This document shows positions 47,839 to 59,148 of a stretch of 64,000 nt of DNA, one piece after another. The notes under the pieces were generated by a model. The model made no database searches and was not told the DNA's origin. It saw only the letters and a program-made list of their open reading frames with translations. Source of the DNA: Magnolia sinica. Taxonomy: Eukaryota; Streptophyta; Magnoliopsida; Magnoliales; Magnoliaceae. A program made the position numbers and the translations under genes. The first letter of the stretch is position 1, and the number at the start of each line of letters is the position of its first letter. The stretch lies in NCBI RefSeq assembly GCF_029962835.1, contig NC_080583.1:46789658-46853657 (forward strand), read 5' to 3'.

Positions 47839-48680
47839 GAGGGAAAGAAGTGTGGAAAGTGAAAATATGGCCACCACTAGCTCAAAAAGAGCCATGAGAG
47901 TGAAACAAAATGGAGGGATAGGATGGGTTGTTGGACCTTGAGATTTTTGAGACACCAAGGAGGGTTTGTGTGCCCAAATGGGAGGAAATGAGGGAGATAG
48001 GAGATGGGTTTGAAAGGAATGGTGGGAGGTGTGTATGTAGTGATGAAAAAGAAGATGATATGAGAATGGAGGGGAGGTTTGAGAGAGAAAAATGAGATTT
48101 TTTGGGAGATTTGGAAAGCTTGAAGGGGTGAAAATGGAAGAAATGAAACAAATGGGGAGGTATAGGGGGCCCCCACATAATTTCATGGGCCTCACATGCG
48201 TATACAATGGCCGACACGTCTGGCCCACTGTGGCCCGACAGGCCTGCTGAAGATGGACCGCAAGGCCTCATCCTAGGCACGATGCCATCGCGGTCTGCTG
48301 GACCTAGGGCGATGGCATCCCCCCCGGGGTGCCGTAAATGTGTGGGGCCCACCTCTAGTCTCATTGTTTTATGCAATTTAGGCCCCCAAGTTCGTTTGGT
48401 GCAGTTTTAGGTTCCATCTCGCGTATATTCACGCTTTTCGGGTTATTGAGTGTGGACTACACCAATTCATCGCCTAAACCCGTTGATTGACGGCCTAGAA
48501 AAGAATTGGGATCATCACACATGATCACAGATGCCTACAGGTCTGATTTCAAAGGTCAGTTTTGCCCATCGGTGAAACTTAGAATCCTATAACTGTTTCT
48601 ACGTTTCATCGCCCCCTCTTAAGTCAAAGTACATCAGTGTGCATTGTATTATCATAACCCAGGTCCAGTTTAATCCAAAT
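47839..48680 (-). other. E2 5' leader
   Basis: Leader RNA region between primer site and accessory ORF. Overlapping open frames (48376-47761) encode Ser/Pro/Phe/His-rich sequence and are probably not proteins; E1 has the same frames but they are not well conserved. Confidence 0.6.
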
Positions 48681-48696
48681 CATGCTCTAATACCAA
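48681..48696 (-). other. E2 primer-binding site (tRNA-iMet type)
   Basis: On the minus strand TTGGTATTAGAGCATG, one base from the canonical TGGTATCAGAGC, two bases from the LTR. Confidence 0.88.
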
Positions 48697-48698
48697 CT

Positions 48699-51600
48699 TA
48701 TAACGCACCAAAAATCAGGGGTCAATCACAGGCTTAACTCTCAAGTTCCGATGCATCACTTATGCAACATAGATAGTGATGATTGAATGTTGTCCGTATT
48801 AGTGCATTAAACATAAATGAGATTACACTAAAGCAGCATATCATACTCCAGAAATAAGTTGATTATGCAAGCGGAAGACTGTGATAAATATATAAAGCAT
48901 TAAGTGGTTGTAAGTGCCCAGAGTATGAACATGTCACCAAGTTAAATAATTACATATATAATTCTAAAATTTACAAAAGTGATACAAGGTAATGACATCT
49001 AATCTGTATCCCTTTGACCTCGTCGATGCAACTCCAAGTCTATATAGACCCACCAGAGAGTTGCATATAGGAGAACTCCTCATCATTATAGAAGTCAGGC
49101 TTCGCCTCGTAAGCATCGCCATCACTTGAAGCTACAACAGAGTCCGGTTGGTGTTTTAAAACACCGTCCCAGAGTAAGAGTGAGTGATCAACTTAGTGGA
49201 GCTATAAGGCAAAGGTTAACATGTTATCAATTCAATCAAGTAGCAATAATAAAGCAATACAACAATCATGTCCTAAATACTCTTGTTAATGCAGGAATGA
49301 TATGCTGTAATGATGCATGCCCTCGCCTGCACTCTCTTAGCGACATCATCTCACGATCGCGGCATGCCCTACTTCGGACACGTGCACTTCCTCACCAAAG
49401 CACATGCAATGCGGTGCATGATTGTGCTAGCCAATACTTAATTAGGTTTATTCATACAGCCAGTTCAAGAAGCTAAGGTACCTCCCTTTATATCATTTAC
49501 CTAAAAAATGATCCATCTAGGGTCGTCAATCCCAGTCAATCGCATACGATAGGCAAGTTATAAGGTAACATCACCCTTGATTTAAAAATAGTGGACAGGC
49601 AAGTTCGGGTCGCTACGAGAGGCTCGTCACCTCGGCGTAGGCCTAGTTTATACTCAAGGTCACTACAGGAAAGGCTCATCACCTTAGCATAAGCCGACAG
49701 CTCGAATATAATGTCTCATACTACCGTATTCAGCTCACGAGTTTGGGTTGCTCAATGGACACTACGAGGAGGCTTGTCACCGCAGCGTAGGCCGACAGCT
49801 CGACCACGGTGTCTCATACTACCATGTTCAGCTCATGAGTCTTAACAGATCATGGTACCAAGGTTAAATGGGCTTTTCATTGGTAAGTGGTACCTTAGAT
49901 TCAAGTAGTAGCATCCATATACGGTGAACATACATTAGGCTAATCGGGTTACTTAACAAACTCAACTGGTACGAGCACACATTGAATTAATCGACATTGA
50001 GCGCATACACACTCCTCGTGGCCTACCCACTGTCGATAATCACCGTAGGACTCAGATTCATCGAACATATCCGTTATGGCGAAACTAGTTCGGCCACTCG
50101 ATCGAAAACCGTTACCGATTGCCTCGACTACGTCGTAGTCCCAATCACACTCCAATGTAATAGCATTTACATAAGTAGTCATAACAGCATTGAACAAATA
50201 ATTCAATCATTACAATTATTTGAGCATTTTATAAAATACATAGTGAACATAACATCCTACATATGCATTTCATAACATAAATCACATAGTCGAATTTAAA
50301 TTACATGAAGAAATCTATTCATATAGCTAAGGTAATTGAAAATCTCACCTCAACACCTTTACTAAATACATTTCATCAAATAATTGTTCATTCAGACATT
50401 TTATCAAACACTTAAACTACACATATCAACATACACGTAATAAATTAATTATAACATATATTATGGCAATTCCTTTCGCAAAGGAGTTGTCATACATACA
50501 ACAATTATGTATCCTCAATTAACAATCATGGTAAGCACAAATCATAATTTCATATTCATTCAAACATTTCAACAAACACATGGAATGCATTATTTAAACA
50601 TAATTCATATATATGTGTAATACGCGGAAAATATTATATCTAAGCACGTGTGACAGCAATCAAGTTAGTCATAAATCATTAACTGACATTGAAAGCCTTG
50701 AAAATCATAACCTAAATATTTATAGTCCGCACCTTTCATCGGTACGCCGATTACGAACTCGGCTCGTACACTATGCCTTTGTTTACGGCACAACGGCTAC
50801 CTATAGCATGAAATAGGTTAGCTATTTCACCGATCTACCTATTTAGATACCTAAAACAGATTAGGGTTAGGATTCCTTACCCAAAAATAGAGTCGAAACT
50901 ACCGGTATAGCGACATGGAAGAGGGCATCTAGCACGTGGGTGGCGGGAATGAATCCCAGCAACAAACCACAACTCTCTCTCACTTCTCCTCACCTTCTCC
51001 TTCTCTTTTCTCTCTTCTCTCTCCTAGGGTTTAGGAAATTCATATGGAATGAGAGAGGGGTGGGTTAAGGGTCTTATATAGGCCCAGAAGTGAAGTCAAT
51101 GGCCCCAGGGCCATCGGATACTTAGGTTATATCTAAAGAGTGGCTGTTTCGGGGCAACAGAGCTCATCTGGAGGTCCCTTTCTTGCATACGGTCCGGAGA
51201 AAGTTCCCTGACAATAGATCTATGCCAGGTTAAAGTTTCGGTCTGATCGGATTTGTAGATCGACCGTGGAGGACCGATTTCAGTTCAACGGCCATCGTCA
51301 CTCGATCAGGGCCACAAGTACACTGACATGTGTTGGAAATTTTCCCTGATCCAAGGGTGTAGTTGGGTCAGAATCTGATGGTCTGAAACCTTAAGTTTGG
51401 CCTGCAAGTGAACGGCCCAATTTACTTAAGTTTGAGTTCATTTTCTAAAGATATTCGCGTTTCTCACACACTTCGCTCCAGGCTTAAGTTGTGTGTTTCC
51501 AGATACTATTTGGACTTGATTCCCAAGATGGTTGTCAAGCCCAGTAAGGCGGTCATAACAGTATAGCTTCGCGTTAATCGGACTTTCGACATGCGGTCCA

Positions 51601-51860
51601 GGTCTGATATGGAATTTCAAGATGCTTCCGAGAGCAACCGGGTTTTGAGATTGATCATAGGTTTTTAAGTAACGTAGAGCTAGCGATTCTACTAGCTTTG
51701 GGTCTTGCAGTTTGTATAGAAAGTAATTCGAACTAACTCGCCGATTAATTCAGTTTAGTACTTAATTAATTTCCGTCTAATTTCTAAAGGATTCGGTCCT
51801 TAGCGATTTCTGCCTGAGGTGGTACTTGGGTCATTATACGGATTTTTCTGAGACTTTACA
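48699..51860 (-). repeat. E2 5' LTR (3,162 bp)
   Basis: It begins TATAACGCACC (decayed TGTAACGCC) and ends GAGACTTTACA. It pairs with the 3' LTR at 38536-41703. The block shared by all LTRs here lies at 49605-49845. Confidence 0.93.
51073..51082 (-). promoter_or_regulatory. Candidate TATA box of the E2 5' LTR
   Basis: CCTATATAAG on the minus strand, about 780 bp from the LTR's outer end, followed by CCCTTAACCCACCC and a CT-rich run. It is conserved at 221-231, 14641-14651 and 40917-40926. If real, U3 is only about 0.8 kb and R-U5 about 2.4 kb. Confidence 0.55.
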
Positions 51861-52779
51861 CAGGGCTCATTAACATGCCACGGGGAAGAGTCCAGATTAA
51901 CATGAAGAACTTAAAGACGCGGCAGCGCTGGAATGAGCGTAGCATGAGTTTATGTGGAAGGATAGTTAATAGGAGGAGAGAGAGAGTAGCATACCCGCAT
52001 CATGTATGACAGTAACATATTGATTGTTGCACTACTTCTTCACATATAATGTATATCCGAGGGCGAAAAACCATACAAAGTGATCCCTCTACATGGTAGA
52101 GGTTCTCTACTAGGTAGGGCATGGGAAGGATGTGTGCCCTCCCTCAATTATCCTTTACTAAATTGTGAAGGCCGCAACATCATGTTGCGACATCCTGGGC
52201 CTCCCATTTGGCTACCTCATTTGCAGGATGGTCCGACAGTATGGGTTCGAGGGATCCAGTGGTGTGGCCGTACTGGTCAGGGTGGTAACTGAAGATGCAT
52301 TAAACCGCATGGGATGTGGCCCCAAGAAAGAAAGGGCATGGATCGAAGATTTTCGGGATGAGATAGATGAAGAGGAAGGAGAGAGTAAGGAAGAAGAGGA
52401 AAGTGAAGACGAAGAGGGTGATGATGAAGAAGAGATAGGAGCTGAAGTTGAGAGAGAAGACGAGGGGCCTCTTTCTCCTCGGGGCATACAGGAGAGTCTA
52501 GGGGCGCATGAGGCTAAGGTGGCCAAGATTAAAGAGGATCAACAGTACCTGAAGCATAAGGTGTGCAAGATGCATCACACGTTAAAAACGATGTTGTGTT
52601 GCTTGCAAAAGGAGGGAGTGCCCCCTCCCTCGCCTGACTCGGTCGATCGGTAGGTCCTAGATGGTAGATGTTTAAGATACCCTTTCTATGATAGTCGGTC
52701 GGTTAGTGTTTCTTTTCCTCTCATGTATTATCGTATTGTAGCTTAGGTGTTACTACAGTTTTTTGTAAGGAAACAATGT

Positions 52780-52785
52780 AATAAA
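52780..52785 (+). promoter_or_regulatory. Candidate poly(A) signal AATAAA after the plus-strand ORF
   Basis: 127 bp beyond the stop at 52653, in T-rich sequence, before array III. It suggests the ORF was once a separate transcription unit. Confidence 0.4.
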
Positions 52786-52867
52786 CACGTTTATTGATGT
52801 TAATGAAGCACTTTAATGTTTTTGTACTCAAATTGTGAGATCGAAATGGATGTTTGCACCTGATGTT

Positions 52868-54125
52868 GTGAAATTGACCGATAACTCTGTTAAAATGAAG
52901 GAGAATTGGGTGAAATTGTCCTTGAACTTGGTTAAATTGACTAAGCAATCGGTGAATTTGCCCGAGAACTTAGTCAATTGACCGAGAACTCCCTAAAAAT
53001 GACAAAGAACTCCCCTGAAAATGACAGAGAACTTGGGAAAATAAACCGAGAACTTGGTGGAATTGACTGAGAACTTGAGCAAATTGGCTGAGAACTCGTG
53101 CAAATTCACTGAGAACTGGCTGAAATTGACTGATAAATCACTTAAATTATGAGAACTCAATGAAATTGACCGAGAACTCGGTGGAATTGACTGAGAACTC
53201 GGTGGAATTGACCGAGAACTCGAGAAATTCACCGATAAGTTAGTGAAATTCACCAAGAACTTGCTGAAATTGACCGATAAATCGCTTAAATTGACCGAGA
53301 ATTCAATGAAATTGAATGAGAACTTGGGAAAATAGATCGAGAACTCGGTGGAATTGACCAAGAACTTGGGCAAATTCACCGAGACTTGTTGAAATTGATC
53401 GATGAGTTACTTAAATTGACTGAAAACTCGGTGAAATTGACAGAGAACTCGGGTAAATTCACCGAGAAGTCGGTGAAATTCACTGAGAACTCGTTGAAAT
53501 TGACTGATAAATCGCTTAAATTGACTGAGAACTCGGTGAAATTGAATGAAAACTTGGGAAAATAGACCAAGAACTCGGTGGAATTGACCGAGAACTTAGG
53601 AAAATTCATCGAGAAGTCGGTGAAATTCACTAAGAACTCGCTAAAATTGACCGATAAATCGCTTAAATTGACTTAGAACTCGGTGAAATTGATCAAGAAC
53701 TCTCTAAAACTGATTGAGTGGTCTCTAAAATTGACCGAGAACTCGATAAAATTGATCGAGAACTTGTTAAAATTGACAGAGAACTTGTTAAAATTGATTG
53801 AGAACTTGCTAAAATTCACCAAGAAGTCCCTGAAATTCACCAAGAACTCGCTAAAATTGATTAAGTAGTCATTAAAATTGAATGAGTAGTCGCTAAAATT
53901 TCACCAAGAACTCACTGAAATTGACCAAGAACTACTTAAAATTGACCGAGTAGTTGTTAAAATTGACCAAGAACTTGGTGAAATTGACTGAGAACTCACC
54001 TAAATTGATCGAGAACTCCCTAAAATTGATCGAGAAATCGGTGAAATTAACCAAGAAGTTGCTGAAATTGACTAAGAACTCCTTGAAATTGACCGAGAAC
54101 TCTGTTAATTTGTCCAAGAACTTGA
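52868..54125 (-). repeat. 21-bp repeat array III (about 60 units, reverse orientation)
   Basis: Units of TCGGTGAAATTGACCGAGAAC type, the reverse complement of arrays I, II and most of IV. Period is mostly 21 bp, with a few 19-24 bp units. Low-complexity open frames on both strands are by-products of the period. Confidence 0.93.
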
Positions 54126-54714
54126 GTTTAGGGTTTATGGTTTACAAAAGTGAACTTCTTCGATTATACTTGCAATGCGTGGCTTCTTGAAATAATCATT
54201 CAATCTTCTCGTGGCAAATATGAGTTCATTTCCCCACATTCATTAAAGTCATATTCAAGATCAATGTCCCCTTTCATGATTATTACTTTTCTTTCCAAGT
54301 CTCAATAGTAGTAGTAATTCTATAATATATATATATATATATATATTACAGATGTCTTAGAATTAAATAATTCATCGTCACATTACATCAAACATAAAAT
54401 ACATTATAAAATACATCATTCAAACATAAAATACATTACAAAATACATTATTCCTCGGGTATTGGAAACTTATACCTCCGTTGATTATACATCGTTTGTT
54501 TGCATCTTTCGTACTTTAATGTTTTCTGTTCCTATCCATGTAAAGGAATTCTTATCTTTTTCAGCCTTCCAGCTGACCTCTTTTGTCGTGAGTATTTAAT
54601 TTTCACACGATACTCCTTGAATTCGTTTGATATTTTCTATTTTCTCTTGTCATGTATTGAGTACACATTAGTTATATGTGATCTGGTAATTTTAAGCTGT
54701 GTAGAATGGTTAGA
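54126..54714. other. AT-rich spacer
   Basis: It has (AT)n at 54321-54348 and a ~32-bp tandem repeat (AAACATAAAATACATT, 54390-54452). No gene is seen. Confidence 0.6.
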
Positions 54715-56961
54715 TTAGATATAATGAAGAATATTATAGTTTATACATGCTGAAAGAACATGCAAACAATGGAACCTTTTAACGTCAAACTCGCGACATG
54801 TACATGAAAGCTCACTGAGCTTAACCATGTCTTTATAATCTCCTACAACATAATACTCATCACAAGAAATTACATGACAATGGACATCTCGTGCCTTTGG
54901 TCTAAGACCCTTTAGTTGTTCCTCAACCTGTGTTGTTAACGATCTATTAAATAAACATGCAAATTCTCTTCTCTTGTAGAACATTTTTTGTATCTAAAAT
55001 CTGACCGTCTCTATCATAATAGTCACAGGGTATTCTCATGCATCTTTGAATAAAGCATTAACGTACTCCGATATGTTTATAGTGATCAAGTTGAATCTTT
55101 TTCCTGAAAAGCGTGAAGATACCCATCTTTCGTATCTCAATTTTCTCAACCCTGCATCTACTGAGGGGTTAACCATTTCAATATCATGCATTAACTTTTT
55201 GAAGGCAACATTCCTGCACGTCTTTTCAGCCCGCCAATAGTACATTTCCAAAGACTTATCTTTAAATGTGTCAACCAAGTTTCTGTAAACATGGCAGGCG
55301 CAGTAGCCATGGATTGCATTTTGTAAGACTTCGGGGACTTCCTTCATTAAACTTTTATGTCAGTCTGATATAATGACAAGACCCGGAAGAACCCCTAACA
55401 TCCAATTGGGGTGGGTAATGTACTAATTCCAACTGTTGTTGTTCTCTAATTCCCCGATGCCAAAGACTATTGAGAAAATATGATTATCTCCATCCAAGGC
55501 TGTAACAATGAATAGAAAACCATTGTATTTACCTTTTAGGTGCATCTCGTTGATGGCCAAGACCCTTCGCTAAGAATTTTGAAAACTTCTAACACAGTGT
55601 CTGAGAGTAATAAAACATCTCTCGAACCTGCTTGTCTGTGGGTTAACAAGCACGACGTCTCCTGGTTGGCCCTCCTTAACTCATGCAAATAGGTTGAGAG
55701 TTCATTGTAAGAGTCTTTATAAGACCCATTGTGCGCTTGATTGCGATCTCCTTAGCTCGCCATGCCTTCTTATAACTGATAGGAATATTATATTTATCTT
55801 ACATAACTAATATAATGTCACTTGGCCTTAATCCCATGCGCTGCTCAATACGACCAACAAGTAACTTACTGGCTAACATATTACTTGCTTTCTGGTGATC
55901 GCTCTTCATCCATGACATGCCACATGTGGGTCTGAACGTGTAAGTCCTTATTTTGAATATCCCCTCATCATTCACCCTAGATGCATGAACCCTTCATTCA
56001 CATTTATCTTCAAAACACACCATGGTGAATCTGTTCGATGATAAGTATAAGATCATGTATTGGAAGTTTTTACGAATTGCAAATTGGCTTAAAACATACT
56101 GACACCGGTTCTTGTCCTTAAATGTTCGGCCAACGGCTATCTCAATCGGCTCGTCCAATGAATCCGAATATTCTGGTAGATCTGCATTGGTGAATGAATA
56201 ATTCTCCAAAGGTACATTAACTTGACCAATGATGAAGTTTGATGTTCGAGCCAGCTTGGGCAGTGGAATGTCGCTTACACGTACACATTTGTCACCGATG
56301 GTGGATGATGAAGGAAAATCTACTCTTGTAGATAAATGTGATATCATATATTCACATTTGAGGTTAAAGTCAATTGCCCAGCTCACACTACATTCCTCGC
56401 ATGACTTTCCATCCTCAAAAGAGACGTTAACTTGACCAGTCACGAAGTTTGATTTTGAGGCGGCTCGAGCAGTGGAGTGTTACTTAGAAGTACTTCTAAA
56501 GGTGATGCCATATATTCATATTTTACGCCATGTTCCCCACACACATTTTCAACTACACTGTCTTTGTGTATTGTCTCATTAATGCGCTGCACTGTCTCTA
56601 TGATTAAAGGGATGTATTTATCCGAATGCTTCGATTATGCCACCAATAACACTTTCACATCTTTGTCGTCTTCGATTTTAGTTTGAGGGATTGATTGGTT
56701 TGAGAAATGGTATAATACTTTCATCCTAATATCATTATCCTTTGATGTACTCTTAATAATCTTATACATTTTAGATAGAAGCTTCTCATATATAGTCTCG
56801 ACACCCAAAGCAATACTTTTTGACTTTCCACCCTTGTACTTGTATCCATTGTTTTCACATATTAACTCCCCACCATAAGAGTATATGATGATTCTCGCAA
56901 CCGTTAACTGATAACAAACACAACGACATATTCTCAGCGAATCGTAACACAATAAGAGCAT
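54715..56961 (-). pseudogene. Mutator-like (MULE/MuDR) transposase, broken
   Basis: The DNA transposase of a cut-and-paste element. N-terminal part 56961-56635 (ARIIIYSYGGELICENNGYK). MuDR DNA-binding domain in 56443-55994 (IEIAVGRTFKDKNRCQYVLS), continuing HASRVNDEG and CGMSWMKSDHQKASNMLAS. Catalytic region: TALDGDNHIF (first Asp) near 55495 and LVIISD*HKSLM near 55360, where a stop replaces one codon after the second Asp. Then AIHGYCACHVYRNL (55347-55036). The SWIM zinc finger C-x-C-x9-C-x-H is at 54804-54760, near the C-terminus. At least six stops or frameshifts. The nearest arrays lie on both sides in inverted orientation. Confidence 0.9.
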
Positions 56962-56999
56962 ACCATCAGATAGAACCCGGGTTAATATTCACATGTACT

Positions 57000-57896
57000 A
57001 GGTGAAATTGACTGAGTAGTAGGTGAAATCGACTAATGTACTAGGTGAAATTGACCGAGTACTAGGTGAATTTTACCAATTACTCGGTGAATTTGACCAA
57101 GTATAGTAGAAATTCACAAAGTTCTCAATCAATTTTCTCGAGTTCTCAGTCAATTTTTAGTGAGTTCTCGGTGAAATTTCAGCAAGTTCCTAGACAATTT
57201 CGGCGATTTCTCAGTCAATTTTAGGGGGTTCTCGGTCAATTTGCCTGATTTCTCCATCTATTTCAGGGAGTTCTTGTTCAATTTCATGGGGTTCTCGGTC
57301 AATTTCAGCAACTTCTCTGTTAATTTCACTAAGTGATCGGTTGAAAATTTGCACAAGTACTCGGTCAATTTGCACGAGTTCTCGGTGCATTTGCACAAGT
57401 TCTCAGTGAATTCTAGCGAGTTCTCAATCAATTTGCCCGAGTTCTCGGTGAAATTACCTGAGTTCTTAGTGAATTTCATCGAGTTCTCGGTCAATTTACC
57501 TAAGTTCTCGGTGAATTTCACTGAGTTCTCGGTCAATTTCAGCAAGTTCTTTGTCAACTTTCAGAGAGTCGTCGGTCAATTGCATCGAGTTCTTAGTCAA
57601 TTCTATCAAGTTCTCGGTCAATTTCAGCGAGATCTCGGTTAATTTTCAACGAATTCTTGGTCAATTTTAGCGATTTTTCGGTCAATTTTCATCAACTTCT
57701 CGGTGTATTTCAGTGAGTTCTCGGTTAATTTCAGCAAGTTCTCGGTCAATTTTCATCTACTTCTCAGTGAATTCCAGCAAGTTCTTAGTCAATTTCAGCG
57801 AATTCTTAATCAATTTTCAGTAAGTTTTAGGTCAATTTTTGCCAGTTCTTGGTCAATTTTTAGTGAGCAATAGTTGAATTTGACCGAGTACTCGGT
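57000..57896 (+). repeat. 21-bp repeat array IV (about 42 units, mostly forward)
   Basis: The first part (57000-57110) is in reverse orientation (TACTAGGTGAAATTGACCGAG units). From about 57115 it flips to GTTCTCGGTCAATTTC-type units and remains so to about 57860, where the orientation turns again briefly. It lies right of the transposase, inverted relative to array III. Confidence 0.92.
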
Positions 57897-58257
57897 AAAT
57901 TTTCATTAACTGCGAAAAAATACATTTATTCTTCAGCTTCTCACTATAAACTTCACCTTCAACCTATCAACTTTTTAAAATATCCTTACCTTCCATAGCC
58001 ATTGTACCAGTGAAACCTGAGTTAAAGAAGAAGAATAGTTGAAGTGAAATATGATTTAGAAGTCTTTGAAAGATTACAGAAAACTTTTATAGACAAAACT
58101 TGAAAGATTTCAAGTTTATCAATTCGACTAGTTTGAAGCAATGAACAAAACCCTGAGTAAGCTTGCAGATGTAAAATGATAATATTTAGAGATTCAACGA
58201 AGATTTTAAGAAGAAAAATGATGAAAAGAAGATGAGAATTTAGGTTTTTGAGTATAA
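57897..58257. other. Unassigned spacer between array IV and the MITE
   Basis: AT-rich, no convincing coding region. The minus-strand frame crossing it (58465-58022) runs into the MITE and is not credible. Confidence 0.4.
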
Positions 58258-58909
58258 GGGGTCGCTTGGCACCTTGGATTGGAGGGGATTGGAGAGGATT
58301 AGAGGGGGTTTCAAATCCCCATGGTTGTTTGGCAGCATAAAGCAACTGGGGATTGCGAATCCAGGGGGTTTCTAATCCCCTCTTTGAGGGGGTTTCTAAT
58401 CCAAGGTGAGAGCTTGGATTACACCTAAAATCATTTGAATAGTTGCAGGTATAAATGTATGTCACTGTACACTATCATTCTACTGGGCACATGGCCCACT
58501 AACGATGATCAGCACCGTCCAAACATTGTTCATGTAGATCAGCACCGTCCAAATATTGTCCATATCAATCAACGATTAAAAATCATTGGTTAGTCACTTA
58601 GACATGATCTTGTGCTTGCGGTCCATCTGAGACTTGGAATTTCATCACTTTTAGGCAAAACATATATTTTAGCGGGCTTATCACAACCATAGTGTCAAAA
58701 ATTATATATCTCACTAATTGGGGATATTAAAGTTGATTTAGTAATTAAATTCAAACCCCCGTGAATATACCATGTATAGGTATTTTTGAATTAAAGTTGA
58801 TTCACACTCAAGGGTACCAAACACACCGAGGGGATTGCCAATCCAGGGGATTTCCAATCCTGGGGGTTGGGAATCCAGGGGTTCCAAATCCACGCTCCCA
58901 AACAGGCCC
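58258..58909. mobile_element. Tourist-like MITE (652 bp) upstream of REV1
   Basis: Inverted ends GGGGTCGCTTGGCA / GGGCCTGTTTGGGA, flanked by TAA at 58255-58257 and 58910-58912, the 3-bp target typical of PIF/Harbinger-Tourist elements. The interior has many short GGGATTGG/CCAATCCC-type inverted segments (58270-58400, 58830-58890) and no coding region. Its right end is 239 bp from the REV1 start codon. Confidence 0.82.
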
Positions 58910-59063
58910 TAAGTGTACGAAAGGAATATAACCAATACAGTAGTTTCCTAGAAGGATAGTCCATCAGTACATCGGTGGTTTAGGATTGGATGGTACGGTT
59001 TGCAACGTTTAAAAAACATGGTGGGTAAGAGATGAAGTTTACAGTGAGAAAAATCTTTTGAAA

Positions 59064-59070
59064 TATAAAA
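59064..59070 (+). promoter_or_regulatory. Candidate TATA box of REV1
   Basis: TATAAAA, 79 bp before the ATG at 59149, with a pyrimidine-rich stretch (CTTCCCCCC, CTCTCTCTCACTCTC) at 59107-59145 downstream, typical of plant core promoters. Confidence 0.5.
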
Positions 59071-59148
59071 CGAGATGCCGCTGACTGGAATACATCCTTC
59101 CCATTTCATCCGCTTCCCTTCCCCCCAACCCTCTCTCTCACTCTCAAC

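Larger units (their letters stand above)
38536..51860 (-). mobile_element. E2: complete Ty3/gypsy Tekay-type chromovirus (13,325 bp)
   Basis: A two-LTR element with perfect target duplication CAGGG at 38531-38535 and 51861-51865. Order in its own direction: 5' LTR 51860-48699, primer site, accessory ORF, gag, protease, RT, RNase H, integrase-chromodomain, polypurine tract, 3' LTR 41703-38536. The internal region is 6,995 bp. The last 72 bp of the two LTRs differ at seven positions by hand count, six of them transitions, so the insertion is not recent. RT and integrase lesions make it non-autonomous. Confidence 0.95.
38086..52653 (+). pseudogene. Plant-transposon-protein-like ORF, split by retrotransposon E2
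   Basis: Left part 38086-38535: MGKKRAMSKEV, then KVIFEVTMDNSLFGEHDVL and GWGPMFEG. A TAA at 38452 interrupts it, but the frame continues sensibly (INYSEQIAHIDVESISG) to the E2 insertion. Right part from 51866 resumes in frame (LINMPRGRVQINMKNLK), has a stop near 52009 and a frameshift, then is open from 52165 to 52653: LPFGYLICRMVRQYGF, an Asp/Glu-rich tract (about residues 65-105 of that piece) and a coiled-coil-like end (LKTMLCCLQKEGVPPPSPD). It aligns end to end with the accessory ORFs of E1 and E2. AATAAA follows at 52780. Function unknown. Confidence 0.72.

Noticed and set aside
52212..52526. Minus-strand Ser-rich open frame
   Set aside because: It is the antisense of the acidic tract in the plus-strand ORF; poly-Ser results from reading GAA/GAG repeats backwards.
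52993..53630. Minus-strand open frames of 128 and 84 codons with heptapeptide repeats
   Set aside because: They follow from the 21-bp period of array III and use no plausible gene structure.
52868..54125. CRISPR-like regular repeats
   Set aside because: There are no unique spacers of constant length; the whole unit is repeated with drift, and the host is a plant. It is a minisatellite-type array.
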